NCBI GenBank assembly: GCA_022813675.1
Contig: CP063375.1
Location: 1,934,001-1,998,000, forward strand
Source: Deferribacteraceae bacterium V6Fe1
GTDB lineage: Bacteria; Chrysiogenota; Deferribacteres; Deferribacterales; Deferrivibrionaceae
Length of the DNA: 64,000 nt
Direction of reading: 5' to 3'
Below are positions 27,615-35,848 of this stretch, in pieces (within the stretch, counting starts at the first letter, position 1; every line of letters starts with the position of its first letter). The notes below the pieces were generated by a model. The model made no database searches. It was not told where the DNA came from and saw nothing but the letters and a program-made list of their open reading frames with translations. The position numbers and the translations under genes are program-made.

Positions 27615-28719
27615 CAGATTTAATTCCAGCAACGAAGAATAAATAGGATTTTATAAAATCATCTAAGTTACCATCCATAACCGCATCAACATTTCCTGTT
27701 TCATATCTCGTTCTCAAATCTTTTACCATTTTATATGGATGCATAACATAAGACCTTATCTGATTCCCCCAACCTATTTCAGACTTATTGCTTTCTATCT
27801 CATTTTTTTCCTTATTACGTTTTTCAATTTCGAGTTCATATAATTTTGCTTTTAATATCTTCATAGCATGGGCTTTATTTTTATGCTGACTTCGCTCATT
27901 TTGACAACTGACAACTATTCCTGTAGGTAAATGAGTGATTCTGACAGCTGAATCGGTTGTGTTGACATGCTGCCCTCCGGCACCACTTGCCCTGAATGTG
28001 TCAATTTTCAAATCCGACTCAACTACATTAACCTCAATATCATCATCAATTTCTGGCAGCACAAATACTGAAGCAAAAGAAGTGTGCCTTTTATTATTTG
28101 CGTCAAAGGGTGAAAGTCTCACAAGCCTATGAATACCTGTTTCCCCTTTCATATAGCCGTAAGCATAGTCACCAACTATATTAAAAGTGACAGATTTAAT
28201 TCCTACTTCATCCCCAGGAATCAAATCAAGCACTTCATATTTAAAATTCTTTTTTTCAACCCACATGGTGTACATTCTAAAAAGCATATTTGCCCAATCG
28301 TTAGCCTCAGTCCCACCAGCGCCTGAATGAATGGTAACAATCGCATTATTGCTGTCGTTTTCACCATTTAGTATAAGTCTCAATTCAAAGTCAGTGACCC
28401 TTTTTTCAAGCTCCTCCAAGATAGCACTTAATTCACTTTCGGCATCTTCTTCACCAGCTTCAATTAGCTCAATCATTACTTTACAATCTTCAACTAACTG
28501 TCTTATACTTCTAAATTCTTCTAAAAATTTTTTCTTAATAGATTGCTCTTTTAATAGTGTTTTAGACTCTCTTTTATTCCAAAAATCAGGGTCTTCAACG
28601 GATAACTTGTCAACCTTTTCTATCTCCTCTGTCAGCTTATCTTCTTTCACTACAGGGATAAAGAGTTTAAACTTTTCATCCAATTTATTAAATCTACCGA
28701 TTATTTCTTCAACAATCAT
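27604..28719 (-). CDS. prfB: Peptide chain release factor 2 (no internal frameshift)
   Basis: Recognises UGA and UAA stop codons and releases the peptide. The 371 residues contain the RF2 stop-recognition tripeptide SPF (LVRLSPFDANNKRHTSF) and the catalytic GGQ (SGAGGQHVNTTDSAVRI). Many bacteria make RF2 through a programmed +1 frameshift near codon 25 at a CTT-TGA site. Here the equivalent region (FKLFIPVVKEDK) is read through in one frame with no TGA, so that autoregulation is absent. GGAG lies 9 bases before the ATG. It overlaps alr and follows a GNAT gene by 14 bases. Confidence 0.96.
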   Translation of the reverse strand: MIVEEIIGRFNKLDEKFKLFIPVVKEDKLTEEIEKVDKLSVEDPDFWNKRESKTLLKEQSIKKKFLEEFRSIRQLVEDCKVMIELIEAGEEDAESELSAILEELEKRVTDFELRLILNGENDSNNAIVTIHSGAGGTEANDWANMLFRMYTMWVEKKNFKYEVLDLIPGDEVGIKSVTFNIVGDYAYGYMKGETGIHRLVRLSPFDANNKRHTSFASVFVLPEIDDDIEVNVVESDLKIDTFRASGAGGQHVNTTDSAVRITHLPTGIVVSCQNERSQHKNKAHAMKILKAKLYELEIEKRNKEKNEIESNKSEIGWGNQIRSYVMHPYKMVKDLRTRYETGNVDAVMDGNLDDFIKSYLFFVAGIKSDGV

Positions 28720-28733
28720 TCCTGTTTACTCCA

Positions 28734-29183
28734 CTACAATTCAATCATTACAGCAATTTCGTCACAATCAGGGAATAACGGGCACTTCAGACAATCTGAC
28801 CATATCTTTCTCGGAAGACTATCCTTTGAGACCTCGTAAAATCCAAGTTTTTTAAAAAATTCAAGTTTGTAGGTAAGTGCAAATACCCTTTTAATACCCA
28901 AATCTTTTGCCCTTTTTAACGCATTTTCCACTAACTTTTTGCCAATACCTTTACCGATGAAATCTTCTTTTACGGCCAAAGACCTAATCTCAGCCAAATC
29001 TTCCCAAGAAGGATGAAGTGCACAACACCCTAATATTTGAGAATTTTCCTCATACACATCAAACTCAAATATCCTCTCGTAAATTTCACTTAAGCTCAAA
29101 GTTAGCATTTCACCTTTTTTGGCATGAAAATTTACGAGATTTTGTATCTCTTTGACATCAGGTATTTTAGCACTTCTAATCAT
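28734..29183 (-). CDS. GNAT acetyltransferase, short ArgA-like (N-acetylglutamate synthase type)
   Basis: A 149-residue GNAT-fold acetyltransferase. The acetyl-CoA loop is seen in IGKGIGKKLVENAL, and the C-terminal tail (RKIWSDCLKCPLFPDCDEIAV) is the hallmark of the short COG1246 proteins that serve as N-acetylglutamate synthases in several phyla. If so, it makes N-acetylglutamate to start arginine synthesis. The tail cysteines (C-x2-C, then C) are unusual and could bind a metal. No arg genes adjoin it, though carB is in the window. One base separates its start from the lipoprotein stop. Confidence 0.8.
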   Translation of the reverse strand: MIRSAKIPDVKEIQNLVNFHAKKGEMLTLSLSEIYERIFEFDVYEENSQILGCCALHPSWEDLAEIRSLAVKEDFIGKGIGKKLVENALKRAKDLGIKRVFALTYKLEFFKKLGFYEVSKDSLPRKIWSDCLKCPLFPDCDEIAVMIEL

Positions 29184-29585
29184 CTATTTAAGTCCTCTTG
29201 ATAGCTCGGTATATATTTCTATAGCAGTTTCTTTGTCAGGAAGAAGATTGTAACCTTTTCTTGCTCTGATAGTAAATTTAACTGCACCCTTAGTCACATT
29301 ATCAACAGTTAAAAATAGTTTTACTTTGCCTATTTCCGCTTTCACATCACCATCTGTAATACTCGCAAAAAGGATAACACCACCTCTTTTCTTGACAATG
29401 CTTATAAACTTTTCAATCACTACCTCTTTAGGAGCGTCAACTGCATCGCTAACTGAATCAGCCGTCAAAGAATAAGTAGCCCCTGCACCCGCAGCAGCTC
29501 CCACTATAACCGGAGCCACACAACCGGTCAAATTGTAAACGGAAAATACAAATAGTATTGAAATTATTACAAGTCTTGATTTCAT
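29184..29585 (-). CDS. DUF3568-like lipoprotein
   Basis: A 133-residue predicted lipoprotein: positively charged start, hydrophobic stretch and lipobox L-T-G-C22. A glycine/alanine-rich segment (VIVGAAAGAGATYS) follows, then a small alpha/beta domain ending in KETAIEIYTELSRGLK. The pattern resembles the DUF3568 family of unknown function, often found next to envelope genes. It is the first gene of the long operon that includes mlaEFD; promoter at 29612-29640, GAGGAGG before the ATG. An envelope role is inference from position. Confidence 0.75.
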   Translation of the reverse strand: MKSRLVIISILFVFSVYNLTGCVAPVIVGAAAGAGATYSLTADSVSDAVDAPKEVVIEKFISIVKKRGGVILFASITDGDVKAEIGKVKLFLTVDNVTKGAVKFTIRARKGYNLLPDKETAIEIYTELSRGLK

Positions 29586-29611
29586 GATTCCTCCTCGTCT
29601 AATTTTTTGAG

Positions 29612-29640
29612 ATTGTATATTATACTTAAGTTTTTATCAA
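29612..29640 (-). promoter_or_regulatory. Promoter of the lipoprotein-prfB-alr-mla operon
   Basis: Minus strand TTGATA (29635-29640), 17-base spacer, TACAAT (29612-29617). The -35 box ends one base from the target duplication of the second IS. Confidence 0.75.
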
Positions 29641-29641
29641 C

Positions 29642-29653
29642 AAATATTTAATT
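29642..29653. repeat. Target-site duplication, left of the second IS
   Basis: AAATATTTAATT, repeated at 31071-31082. The exact duplication is 10 to 12 bases depending on where the terminal repeats are cut. Confidence 0.8.
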
Positions 29654-29674
29654 CTGTAGTCTCCCCGTTTTTTT
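29654..29674 (+). repeat. Left terminal inverted repeat, second IS
   Basis: Starts CTGTAGTCTCCCCG and ends in seven T; matches the complement of 31052-31072 except at positions 1 and 4. Confidence 0.85.
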
Positions 29675-30738
29675 CATACTATATGGCATAGTGAACTTTT
29701 TGGGAACAAGAAATCTTCTATTGTCAGTTGTTTTAGTTTATTTTTCTTTCGTCGCCTGTGAAGATATAATGTCTTAACTCCAGCAAAAATATTTCTTACA
29801 CCCCTTAAAAGTGTATAATAAATAAACTGAGGTCGTTTCTTCTTTTCGGGTTTTGAGGCAAGAACTACTTCTTCTCGTAATATTTCATCTTCATTAATAT
29901 CAACCAGTACAGACCAAGCAAGCATTACTGCACCAAGCATTGACCTTATTGAATTAAAATTTCTTATTATTGATTTCTCTATGCCAAAGCCTTGCTTTTC
30001 AAATCTATAACTTTCTTCTACTCCCCAACGTCTATAATAGCCACGTATTCTCCTCTTAATTTCTTCTGATTTACTTAAATGTCCATTGGTTAAAAATATA
30101 TGGGATTCTTTATTAAATTCTCCTTTATGTGATATTAGGGTGACAGGATATAATTTTGATTTAATTTCTATAAAGCATTTCAAATATCCATATCTAAAAT
30201 GTTTTCCGTTTTTATATCTTCTATTTATAGATTTATTTAACTCTTCAATATTTACGCTTTTCCCTTTATAAATTAAATGACGGTTGGTCTTCATTCTCAC
30301 AATAAAACTTAAACATTCTTTTAGGAAATAGCCAAGATAAGCTCCATTATCATAGCCCCTATCCATTACCCATAAGCCTTTTTTACCAACATTAGTTACA
30401 AAACTTTCTACACTTTTTAAGCCTTCTGTATTAGCACTCTTAAAATCTTTACTCTCTGTGCTGTACATCCCAAGATAAGCAGGATAAGTTTGATTACTTT
30501 TGTCATCAAATAAACTTATCTGATTCAAATAATAACCCTCGAGATATTTACCTGTGCTACCATCTCTCACTTTACAGGACTGCTCAAAATTATTAGCAAA
30601 TAAATGGCTTATATCTCCATCATCAAGGGCTATTATTGTACTATCATCTACTTTAGTAGATGCTTGTGATAATAAATAATCATTAGCTAATTCAAGTAAA
30701 TTAGTCTTACCCTCAAGATGATTAAACAAACGTTTCAT
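29674..30738 (-). CDS. IS4-family transposase, catalytic part
   Basis: 354 residues holding the whole catalytic core: first Asp in IALDDGDISH, second Asp in VMDRGYDNGAY, and YYRRWGVEESYRFEK, an exact match to Y-x2-R-x3-E-x6-K of IS4-type enzymes. It aligns end to end with the later part of the broken transposase at 12865-14177. Compared with that copy, the first 62 residues are encoded by a separate frame (30735-30923). Its ATG overlaps that frame's stop (ATGA), so it could be translated by coupling, or the element may be inactive. Confidence 0.88.
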   Translation of the reverse strand: MKRLFNHLEGKTNLLELANDYLLSQASTKVDDSTIIALDDGDISHLFANNFEQSCKVRDGSTGKYLEGYYLNQISLFDDKSNQTYPAYLGMYSTESKDFKSANTEGLKSVESFVTNVGKKGLWVMDRGYDNGAYLGYFLKECLSFIVRMKTNRHLIYKGKSVNIEELNKSINRRYKNGKHFRYGYLKCFIEIKSKLYPVTLISHKGEFNKESHIFLTNGHLSKSEEIKRRIRGYYRRWGVEESYRFEKQGFGIEKSIIRNFNSIRSMLGAVMLAWSVLVDINEDEILREEVVLASKPEKKKRPQFIYYTLLRGVRNIFAGVKTLYLHRRRKKNKLKQLTIEDFLFPKSSLCHIV

Positions 30739-30923
30739 AGTGTTTTAAGTTTTATTTTCTCATTCAGGCTTCTTGATATTTCAGTAATGTTACAATTTCC
30801 TGTTATTAATACCCCTGATACTAGTTCCAGAATGAATTTACCATATGGTAGACTTACCTTACCTTCAAAGTTATGGACCATTACTCTAATTTTTCCCTTC
30901 ACTTTTTTTAATAATTCAGTCAT
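30735..30923 (-). CDS. IS4-family transposase, N-terminal part in a separate frame
   Basis: 62 residues matching the N-terminus of the other copy (shared KxVKGK, then the IL-LxSG pattern and NITEISRSLNEK versus NLTAISGYLNEK). The complete relative reads T-L-K-R-L through the junction; here ACACTATGAAACG has two extra bases relative to that reading, ending the frame at TGA. AGAGG precedes the ATG. This is either a frameshift mutation or a two-frame arrangement with ATGA coupling. Confidence 0.75.
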   Translation of the reverse strand: MTELLKKVKGKIRVMVHNFEGKVSLPYGKFILELVSGVLITGNCNITEISRSLNEKIKLKTL

Positions 30924-31051
30924 AATTAAACACCTCTTTTTGTTTGGTTGTTAGTTGTTTATGCAAATTCAACTATACCAGCGAAAAGAGGTACTTACAA
31001 CTATTTTATTACAATTTCTTACATAAAACCAATCAGTTACATAATTCCATT

Positions 31052-31072
31052 AAAAAAACGGGGAGACTGCAA
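31052..31072 (-). repeat. Right terminal inverted repeat, second IS
   Basis: Complement reads TTGCAGTCTCCCCG followed by seven T. Confidence 0.85.
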
Positions 31073-31082
31073 ATATTTAATT
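31071..31082. repeat. Target-site duplication, right of the second IS
   Basis: AAATATTTAATT, identical to 29642-29653. Confidence 0.8.
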
Positions 31083-31103
31083 TGAAAACAGCGAAAAAAA
31101 TCA

Positions 31104-33293
31104 CTAATCAATTGCTTCAAAATGAAGATAAAAAATTGTTCCTTCACCTCTTTTTGAGTTAAAATTTATGCTGCCACCTATCTCTTCAACAAAGATTTTA
31201 GTAGCATAAAGTCCAAGCCCTGTGCCAAAACTCCCTTTGGTAGTGAAAAATTTACCAAAAATTTTATCTTTCACATCATCAGAAATACCTTCGCCATTAT
31301 CCTCTACTTCTATGCACAATCTATTTCCTAATAAGGACTTTCTAATAATAATTTGCCCAAAGTCTTTGACAGCATCTCTACTATTTATTATTAAATTAAG
31401 AATTATTTGAAACAGCTTTTGCTCATTAGCAAACAATTTCCCACCTTTAGAAATGATATCAACTTTCAACTCAACCCTTGGTCCGAGTATTTTTTTGAAA
31501 AAACTATATTTACTCTGTAAAAACTCATCAATATCTATAAATCTTTTTTCATCAGAAGTTTTAGAAATATTATTTAAAGACTTTAAAAATTGTGCACATT
31601 GCTCGGCTACCTCTATTATTTTAATAGTACTCGACTCATCATAAATTTTTTTCAAATTAAGAATCGATGCATAATTAATTATTATCCCCAATAGATTATT
31701 CACATCATGCACTACACTGCTAATCACATTGGTCAAGGCTTCATCTTTTTGGACTATTTCAATCAGCTTTTGATGTTGGTATTTTTCCGTAAAATCTATT
31801 AGTACAATCAGATAGTATATTTTATCTTCTATTTTCAGCCTCACAAAGTTAGCATCAACTATTTTATTATCAACCAGATAGTCCACTTCAGTATATATCT
31901 TGCTTTTCTCCCCTGACCTCTTAAACATATCCAAAATTTCTTTTATGGTTATTGGCATTTCGCTTAAACTTATATATTTATCCTTATAAGAAAACCACTC
32001 TTGAGAGGTTTTATTCAAATATACCTTTTCATCTTCAACCAACATTACACCATTTGGGGAATTTTCTATAATCGTGTAATACATATTTTCATAGAGCAAA
32101 CTTGAGCTGAGAGCTTCAATAGTCTCAGTAATATCTAGCCCAAAAAGTATATAGTCAGCATCTTTAAATTTAACATTAAATATGCTAGTATAAAAATTTT
32201 TTTCTTTATTTTTAGTTTTTATATTTACTGTAGTATTGCCAGGTTTTGTAAGCTTATTAAAATCTTTTTTGTCTAATAGAAATTCATTTACATTAGATAT
32301 TTCATTCTCTTTAAACCCTATCAACTTTTCAGCACCTTTATTCCAAAAAATAATTTTACCTTTAAAATCAAATGCTATTATTGCCATAAGGGGTAAATCT
32401 ATTGATGACTCCAAAAAGGCATTATAAGATTTCAATCTTGAGTTTTTTATTTTTAGAACAAGTGATATTACAATAAAAAATAAGCCTACTAAAAGAGATG
32501 ATGTCAGAATAACTGTATTTATTAAGTATTCTTTAATTGTTATCGGTTTGGTAACATAAAACCATTTATGAATTAAGTTATCCATTTCACCATTTTTCTG
32601 TAGCTTTTCAATAAAACTGTCAATTTTCCCCAACAGTTTGTTTTGAGAAAATGGTATATAAAAAGCTATCTCTGAATTCTCTATAAACAATGGTTTATTG
32701 TTAAGTGTAAGAATCTTAAATTCACCTCGAAAATAACTGTATATCATATCTAAACTATTATAATAATCATTTATTACCCAGTTTACTTCGCCATTTTGAA
32801 GAACTATAAAAGAATCGTAGGTTGATTTATAAGCTTTAACTGACAGATGCTTGTTAACTAAAGCCATCTTATACGCCAAAGCATTACCCGTAGAATTTAA
32901 TTTGACTCCAACCACTTTATCCGTAAGATTTTTATACGAACCATCAAACTCATTCTTTACCACAGCCACCAGTCCTGAACTAAGATAAGGTTTCGTAAAT
33001 AAACCTAATTCTTTTCTTTTATCAGTAACATATATTGAACCGACAGCGACATCACATTGATTTTTCTCTACACTTTTTAACAATTGAGTAAAACTTTGAC
33101 CAATAAAACTGCAATCAAATTTATTTTGGCGACAAAAATCACTTATCAAGTCAATATCAAAACCCTTTAAATTATCTAAATTATCCTTGTATACAAATGG
33201 CTTATACTCAGAGTAGCAAATATTTAAACTTTCTGAAAACCCTTGAGAAAAAAAGAGCAAAGTACCAAAGAAAATCCAGATAAATATTTTCAT
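31104..33293 (-). CDS. Hybrid sensor: periplasmic solute-binding domain, PAS domains and histidine kinase
   Basis: 729 residues. A signal peptide (1-20) precedes a family-3 solute-binding domain (about 22-245, starting LNICYSEYKPFVYKD), like amino-acid binding proteins and BvgS/EvgS sensors. One membrane helix (about 257-280) leads to two PAS-like regions (about 295-400 and 405-505). The kinase has H-box VVHDVNNLLG (about 520) and an HATPase domain with GTGLGLYATKIF. The H-box is unlike HELRTPL and resembles the HD-N group. It probably binds a small organic ligand in the periplasm. No response regulator adjoins; a GGDEF gene lies upstream in the same operon. Confidence 0.9.
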   Translation of the reverse strand: MKIFIWIFFGTLLFFSQGFSESLNICYSEYKPFVYKDNLDNLKGFDIDLISDFCRQNKFDCSFIGQSFTQLLKSVEKNQCDVAVGSIYVTDKRKELGLFTKPYLSSGLVAVVKNEFDGSYKNLTDKVVGVKLNSTGNALAYKMALVNKHLSVKAYKSTYDSFIVLQNGEVNWVINDYYNSLDMIYSYFRGEFKILTLNNKPLFIENSEIAFYIPFSQNKLLGKIDSFIEKLQKNGEMDNLIHKWFYVTKPITIKEYLINTVILTSSLLVGLFFIVISLVLKIKNSRLKSYNAFLESSIDLPLMAIIAFDFKGKIIFWNKGAEKLIGFKENEISNVNEFLLDKKDFNKLTKPGNTTVNIKTKNKEKNFYTSIFNVKFKDADYILFGLDITETIEALSSSLLYENMYYTIIENSPNGVMLVEDEKVYLNKTSQEWFSYKDKYISLSEMPITIKEILDMFKRSGEKSKIYTEVDYLVDNKIVDANFVRLKIEDKIYYLIVLIDFTEKYQHQKLIEIVQKDEALTNVISSVVHDVNNLLGIIINYASILNLKKIYDESSTIKIIEVAEQCAQFLKSLNNISKTSDEKRFIDIDEFLQSKYSFFKKILGPRVELKVDIISKGGKLFANEQKLFQIILNLIINSRDAVKDFGQIIIRKSLLGNRLCIEVEDNGEGISDDVKDKIFGKFFTTKGSFGTGLGLYATKIFVEEIGGSINFNSKRGEGTIFYLHFEAID

Positions 33294-33330
33294 ACTAAAA
33301 TATTATGCTAATAAATTGATTTGGCAAGTT

Positions 33331-35349
33331 TTATTCCCACTCGACCCTATTTCGTCCTATATTTTTGGCTTTATAAAGCATATCATCGGCGCGCTTTACT
33401 ATAGAATCAACCGTATCACCATTTTTATATTCAGTTACTCCAAAACTTACGGTCACTTTTCTATTATCCAATATTAGAGTATCTTCTATCATTTTTCTCA
33501 AATTCTCAGCCAAATTTACGGCATTATTTAGCTTTGTTTCAGGTAAAATTATTATAAACTCTTCCCCTCCCCATCTAGCGAATATATCTACCTTCCTCAA
33601 TCTGTTTTTTACGAGGTCAGTAATTCTCTTTAAAACAGTGTCCCCAACATTATGACCGGACATATCATTAATCTGTTTGAAATAATCTATATCAAAAATA
33701 ACTAAAGAAAATGTGCGATTTGCCCTTTTGGCAAGCTCAAGCTCACTTTCGAGCCTTTCGGTAAAATAGCGTCTATTATAAATCTTGGTTAGAAAGTCTT
33801 TAATTGACATTTCCCTAAAATAATCTTCAGACTCTTTTTGCTCGGTAATGTCTATCATATAATGAATAAACTCATTTTCACTAATAGGAATCCACCAAGC
33901 TTTATAAAACTTTCCATTGTAGCTGTCTTCAACCTCAATACTAAACTCTGTCTTTTGACCCAATGCTTCCGAAGCCAAACAAAAATTACATTTGATATCT
34001 TTAAAACTCATATCAATTGGGTTAACATATTTTTGTTGCTCAGATATAAATTGCCCGCAAAAAATACTTTCATAACACTTTTCGCCTAACTTGCTGCCAA
34101 ATCTTTCTGCTGAATTTTTATTTTGTTTGCGAATAATCATATCTTTATCGATAAGCCATAAAAAACCCGGAAGAAGATCAAAAAGTAACTCTATCAATCT
34201 GTTTTCTTTTTTTATCTCATCTATCAATCTTTTTTCGGAAGTAATATCTCTTGCCGTCCCAATTGCCTCAACAGGCTCATTGTTATCACTTCGGACTATT
34301 TCAGCCTTCTCATTTACCCATTTTATCGTATTACCTACAATTATCCTATGCTCTATATCGTAACCCTTACCATCAAGTGCATTTTTCCATGCCTGTGCCA
34401 CAAATTCCCTATCATCAGGATGGATGCGCTCAAAAAAAGTTTCCAGATTTACCTTTGTTTCCTTTGATAACCCAAAAATTTTATATGTTTCGTCTGACCA
34501 CCATAATATGTTTTTTTTAATATTCAAGTGCCAGCTGCCGGTTTTCGAAACAGATTGCGCAGTGTTTAAATATTTTAGATATTGCTTCAACTTAAATTCC
34601 AACTCTTTCCTTGGAGTGATATTTATATTACTCCCCCTGACACCTACGCACTCCTTCTTACCGTTCAAAACAGGTTTACAAACATGCAGAAACCATAATT
34701 CATTATTATCTTTACTTATAACCTTAATCTCGATAGGTGACACATGATAACTGTCAGAGCACACTTCACCCATATGGTTTTTGAAAATTTCTTTAAAGTC
34801 TTTATGTGCGATATCTAATAATAGTTCATGAGAGTTTTTGTATTCATCAGGTCTTTTTTTAGAAATTTCATAAAAATTATCGGAAAAGTAAAATTTATTT
34901 TCAATCTTATCTTCAAAAAACTCATAACTATATGAGTTTTTAACAAAAAGGTTTAACTTTTCATTTAATTGATTTATCTTTTCAAATGCATAGTATTCAC
35001 CAGAAACATCATCTATTGCCACATAATAATAATCTTTATTTTTTACTTTAATTTTACTGCCATACACTTTAACGTATTTTATCGTCCCATCTTTAAGGTA
35101 ATGTTTTAAAAATTTTACCTCACCTTTTGTTGTAATAAAATCAACGCGTTTTTTTTGTTCATCAAGTGGAACTTTTGTAATATCTAAAGCATTAAGCTTT
35201 AAAAGCTCATCATAAGTGTATCCGTAAAATTCAACAGCAGCACTATTTACTTCTATTATTCTAAAATCTTGAGGGTCAACTAAAGCCATAGGGTAAGGGC
35301 TTTTATAAAAGATTTCATCAAAGTTAATTTGGGTCAATATATTTTTCAT
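33331..35349 (-). CDS. Multi-PAS diguanylate cyclase
   Basis: 672 residues, cytoplasmic, with no membrane segment. Four PAS/PAC-like regions precede a GGDEF domain (about 505-672), whose active site is G-G-E-E-F in RWGGEEFIIILP. A product-inhibition R-x2-D is not obvious. The fourth PAS has an inserted cysteine cluster (C-Y-E-S-I-F-C, then KCNFC), as in the kinase at 46125. It should make cyclic di-GMP in response to an internal signal. I start at the ATG at 35349 (AAGG 7 bases upstream), not the TTG two codons earlier. Confidence 0.92.
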   Translation of the reverse strand: MKNILTQINFDEIFYKSPYPMALVDPQDFRIIEVNSAAVEFYGYTYDELLKLNALDITKVPLDEQKKRVDFITTKGEVKFLKHYLKDGTIKYVKVYGSKIKVKNKDYYYVAIDDVSGEYYAFEKINQLNEKLNLFVKNSYSYEFFEDKIENKFYFSDNFYEISKKRPDEYKNSHELLLDIAHKDFKEIFKNHMGEVCSDSYHVSPIEIKVISKDNNELWFLHVCKPVLNGKKECVGVRGSNINITPRKELEFKLKQYLKYLNTAQSVSKTGSWHLNIKKNILWWSDETYKIFGLSKETKVNLETFFERIHPDDREFVAQAWKNALDGKGYDIEHRIIVGNTIKWVNEKAEIVRSDNNEPVEAIGTARDITSEKRLIDEIKKENRLIELLFDLLPGFLWLIDKDMIIRKQNKNSAERFGSKLGEKCYESIFCGQFISEQQKYVNPIDMSFKDIKCNFCLASEALGQKTEFSIEVEDSYNGKFYKAWWIPISENEFIHYMIDITEQKESEDYFREMSIKDFLTKIYNRRYFTERLESELELAKRANRTFSLVIFDIDYFKQINDMSGHNVGDTVLKRITDLVKNRLRKVDIFARWGGEEFIIILPETKLNNAVNLAENLRKMIEDTLILDNRKVTVSFGVTEYKNGDTVDSIVKRADDMLYKAKNIGRNRVEWE

Positions 35350-35365
35350 TATCAAGCCTTATAGG

Positions 35366-35848
35366 TTATTTATTATTAATACTTCTTCTTTGTTTAAAAA
35401 ACAACCGCATAATGCTTTTTATTTCTTCTTCATAAATACCGTAGGCATAATCTATTTTATGATTTAGCGTATTTATATCAAATAGATTAGCTTTTGTTAT
35501 TACCCCGCCAAACTTTGGCTCTTGTACTCCAAAAACAACTCTATTTATTCTAAAATGCAAAATAGCACCGGCACACATAATGCAAGGCTCTAATGTCGAA
35601 TATAAAGTGCAATCATTTAATCTCCAGTCCCCCACACAATTTGCGGCCTCTCTCATTGCCACAATTTCAGCATGCATAGTTGGGTCTTTTGTCTTCTCTT
35701 TTATATTAAACCCATTCCCTATGATTTTTCCACTTTTTACAACTATAGCTCCTACCGGCACATCTCCATTCTCAAAAGCTCTCTTCGCGTAATTAAGTGC
35801 AATTTGCATATACTCTTTATCATATAAATTAAAATAAAAGCTTCTCAA
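35366..35848 (-). CDS. tadA: tRNA(adenine-34) deaminase
   Basis: Converts A34 to inosine in tRNA-Arg(ACG), whose gene lies at 12709-12782. About 160 residues with the zinc-deaminase motif HAEIVA (catalytic Glu) and PCIMCAG (two Cys ligands). The start is probably TTG at 35848 with GGAG five bases upstream; GTG at 35854 and ATG at 35809 are alternatives, but the latter would cut into the conserved EYM-ALxxAKxAF helix. It overlaps the end of rsmE by about 20 bases. Confidence 0.93.
   Translation of the reverse strand: MRSFYFNLYDKEYMQIALNYAKRAFENGDVPVGAIVVKSGKIIGNGFNIKEKTKDPTMHAEIVAMREAANCVGDWRLNDCTLYSTLEPCIMCAGAILHFRINRVVFGVQEPKFGGVITKANLFDINTLNHKIDYAYGIYEEEIKSIMRLFFKQRRSINNK

Larger units (their letters stand above)
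29654..31070 (-). mobile_element. IS4-family insertion sequence (about 1.42 kb)
   Basis: Terminal inverted repeats of about 20 bases (29654-29674 and 31052-31072, common core AGTCTCCCCGTTTTTTT) and a 10-12-base target duplication define the element. Its transposase (minus strand) has all catalytic motifs but is split into two frames that overlap as ATGA. It is a distant relative of the element at 12839-14304; the outer ends share the CCCC-N-TTTTT pattern but not the full sequence. It lies between the kinase gene at 31104 and the promoter of the mla operon. Confidence 0.92.

Noticed and set aside
28331-28855. 174-codon + strand frame opposite prfB and the GNAT gene
   Set aside because: Low-complexity serine-rich antisense translation of two clear genes.
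12839-31070. The two IS elements as ends of a composite transposon
   Set aside because: Terminal repeats and sequences differ, each has its own target duplication, and the DNA between is housekeeping genes.
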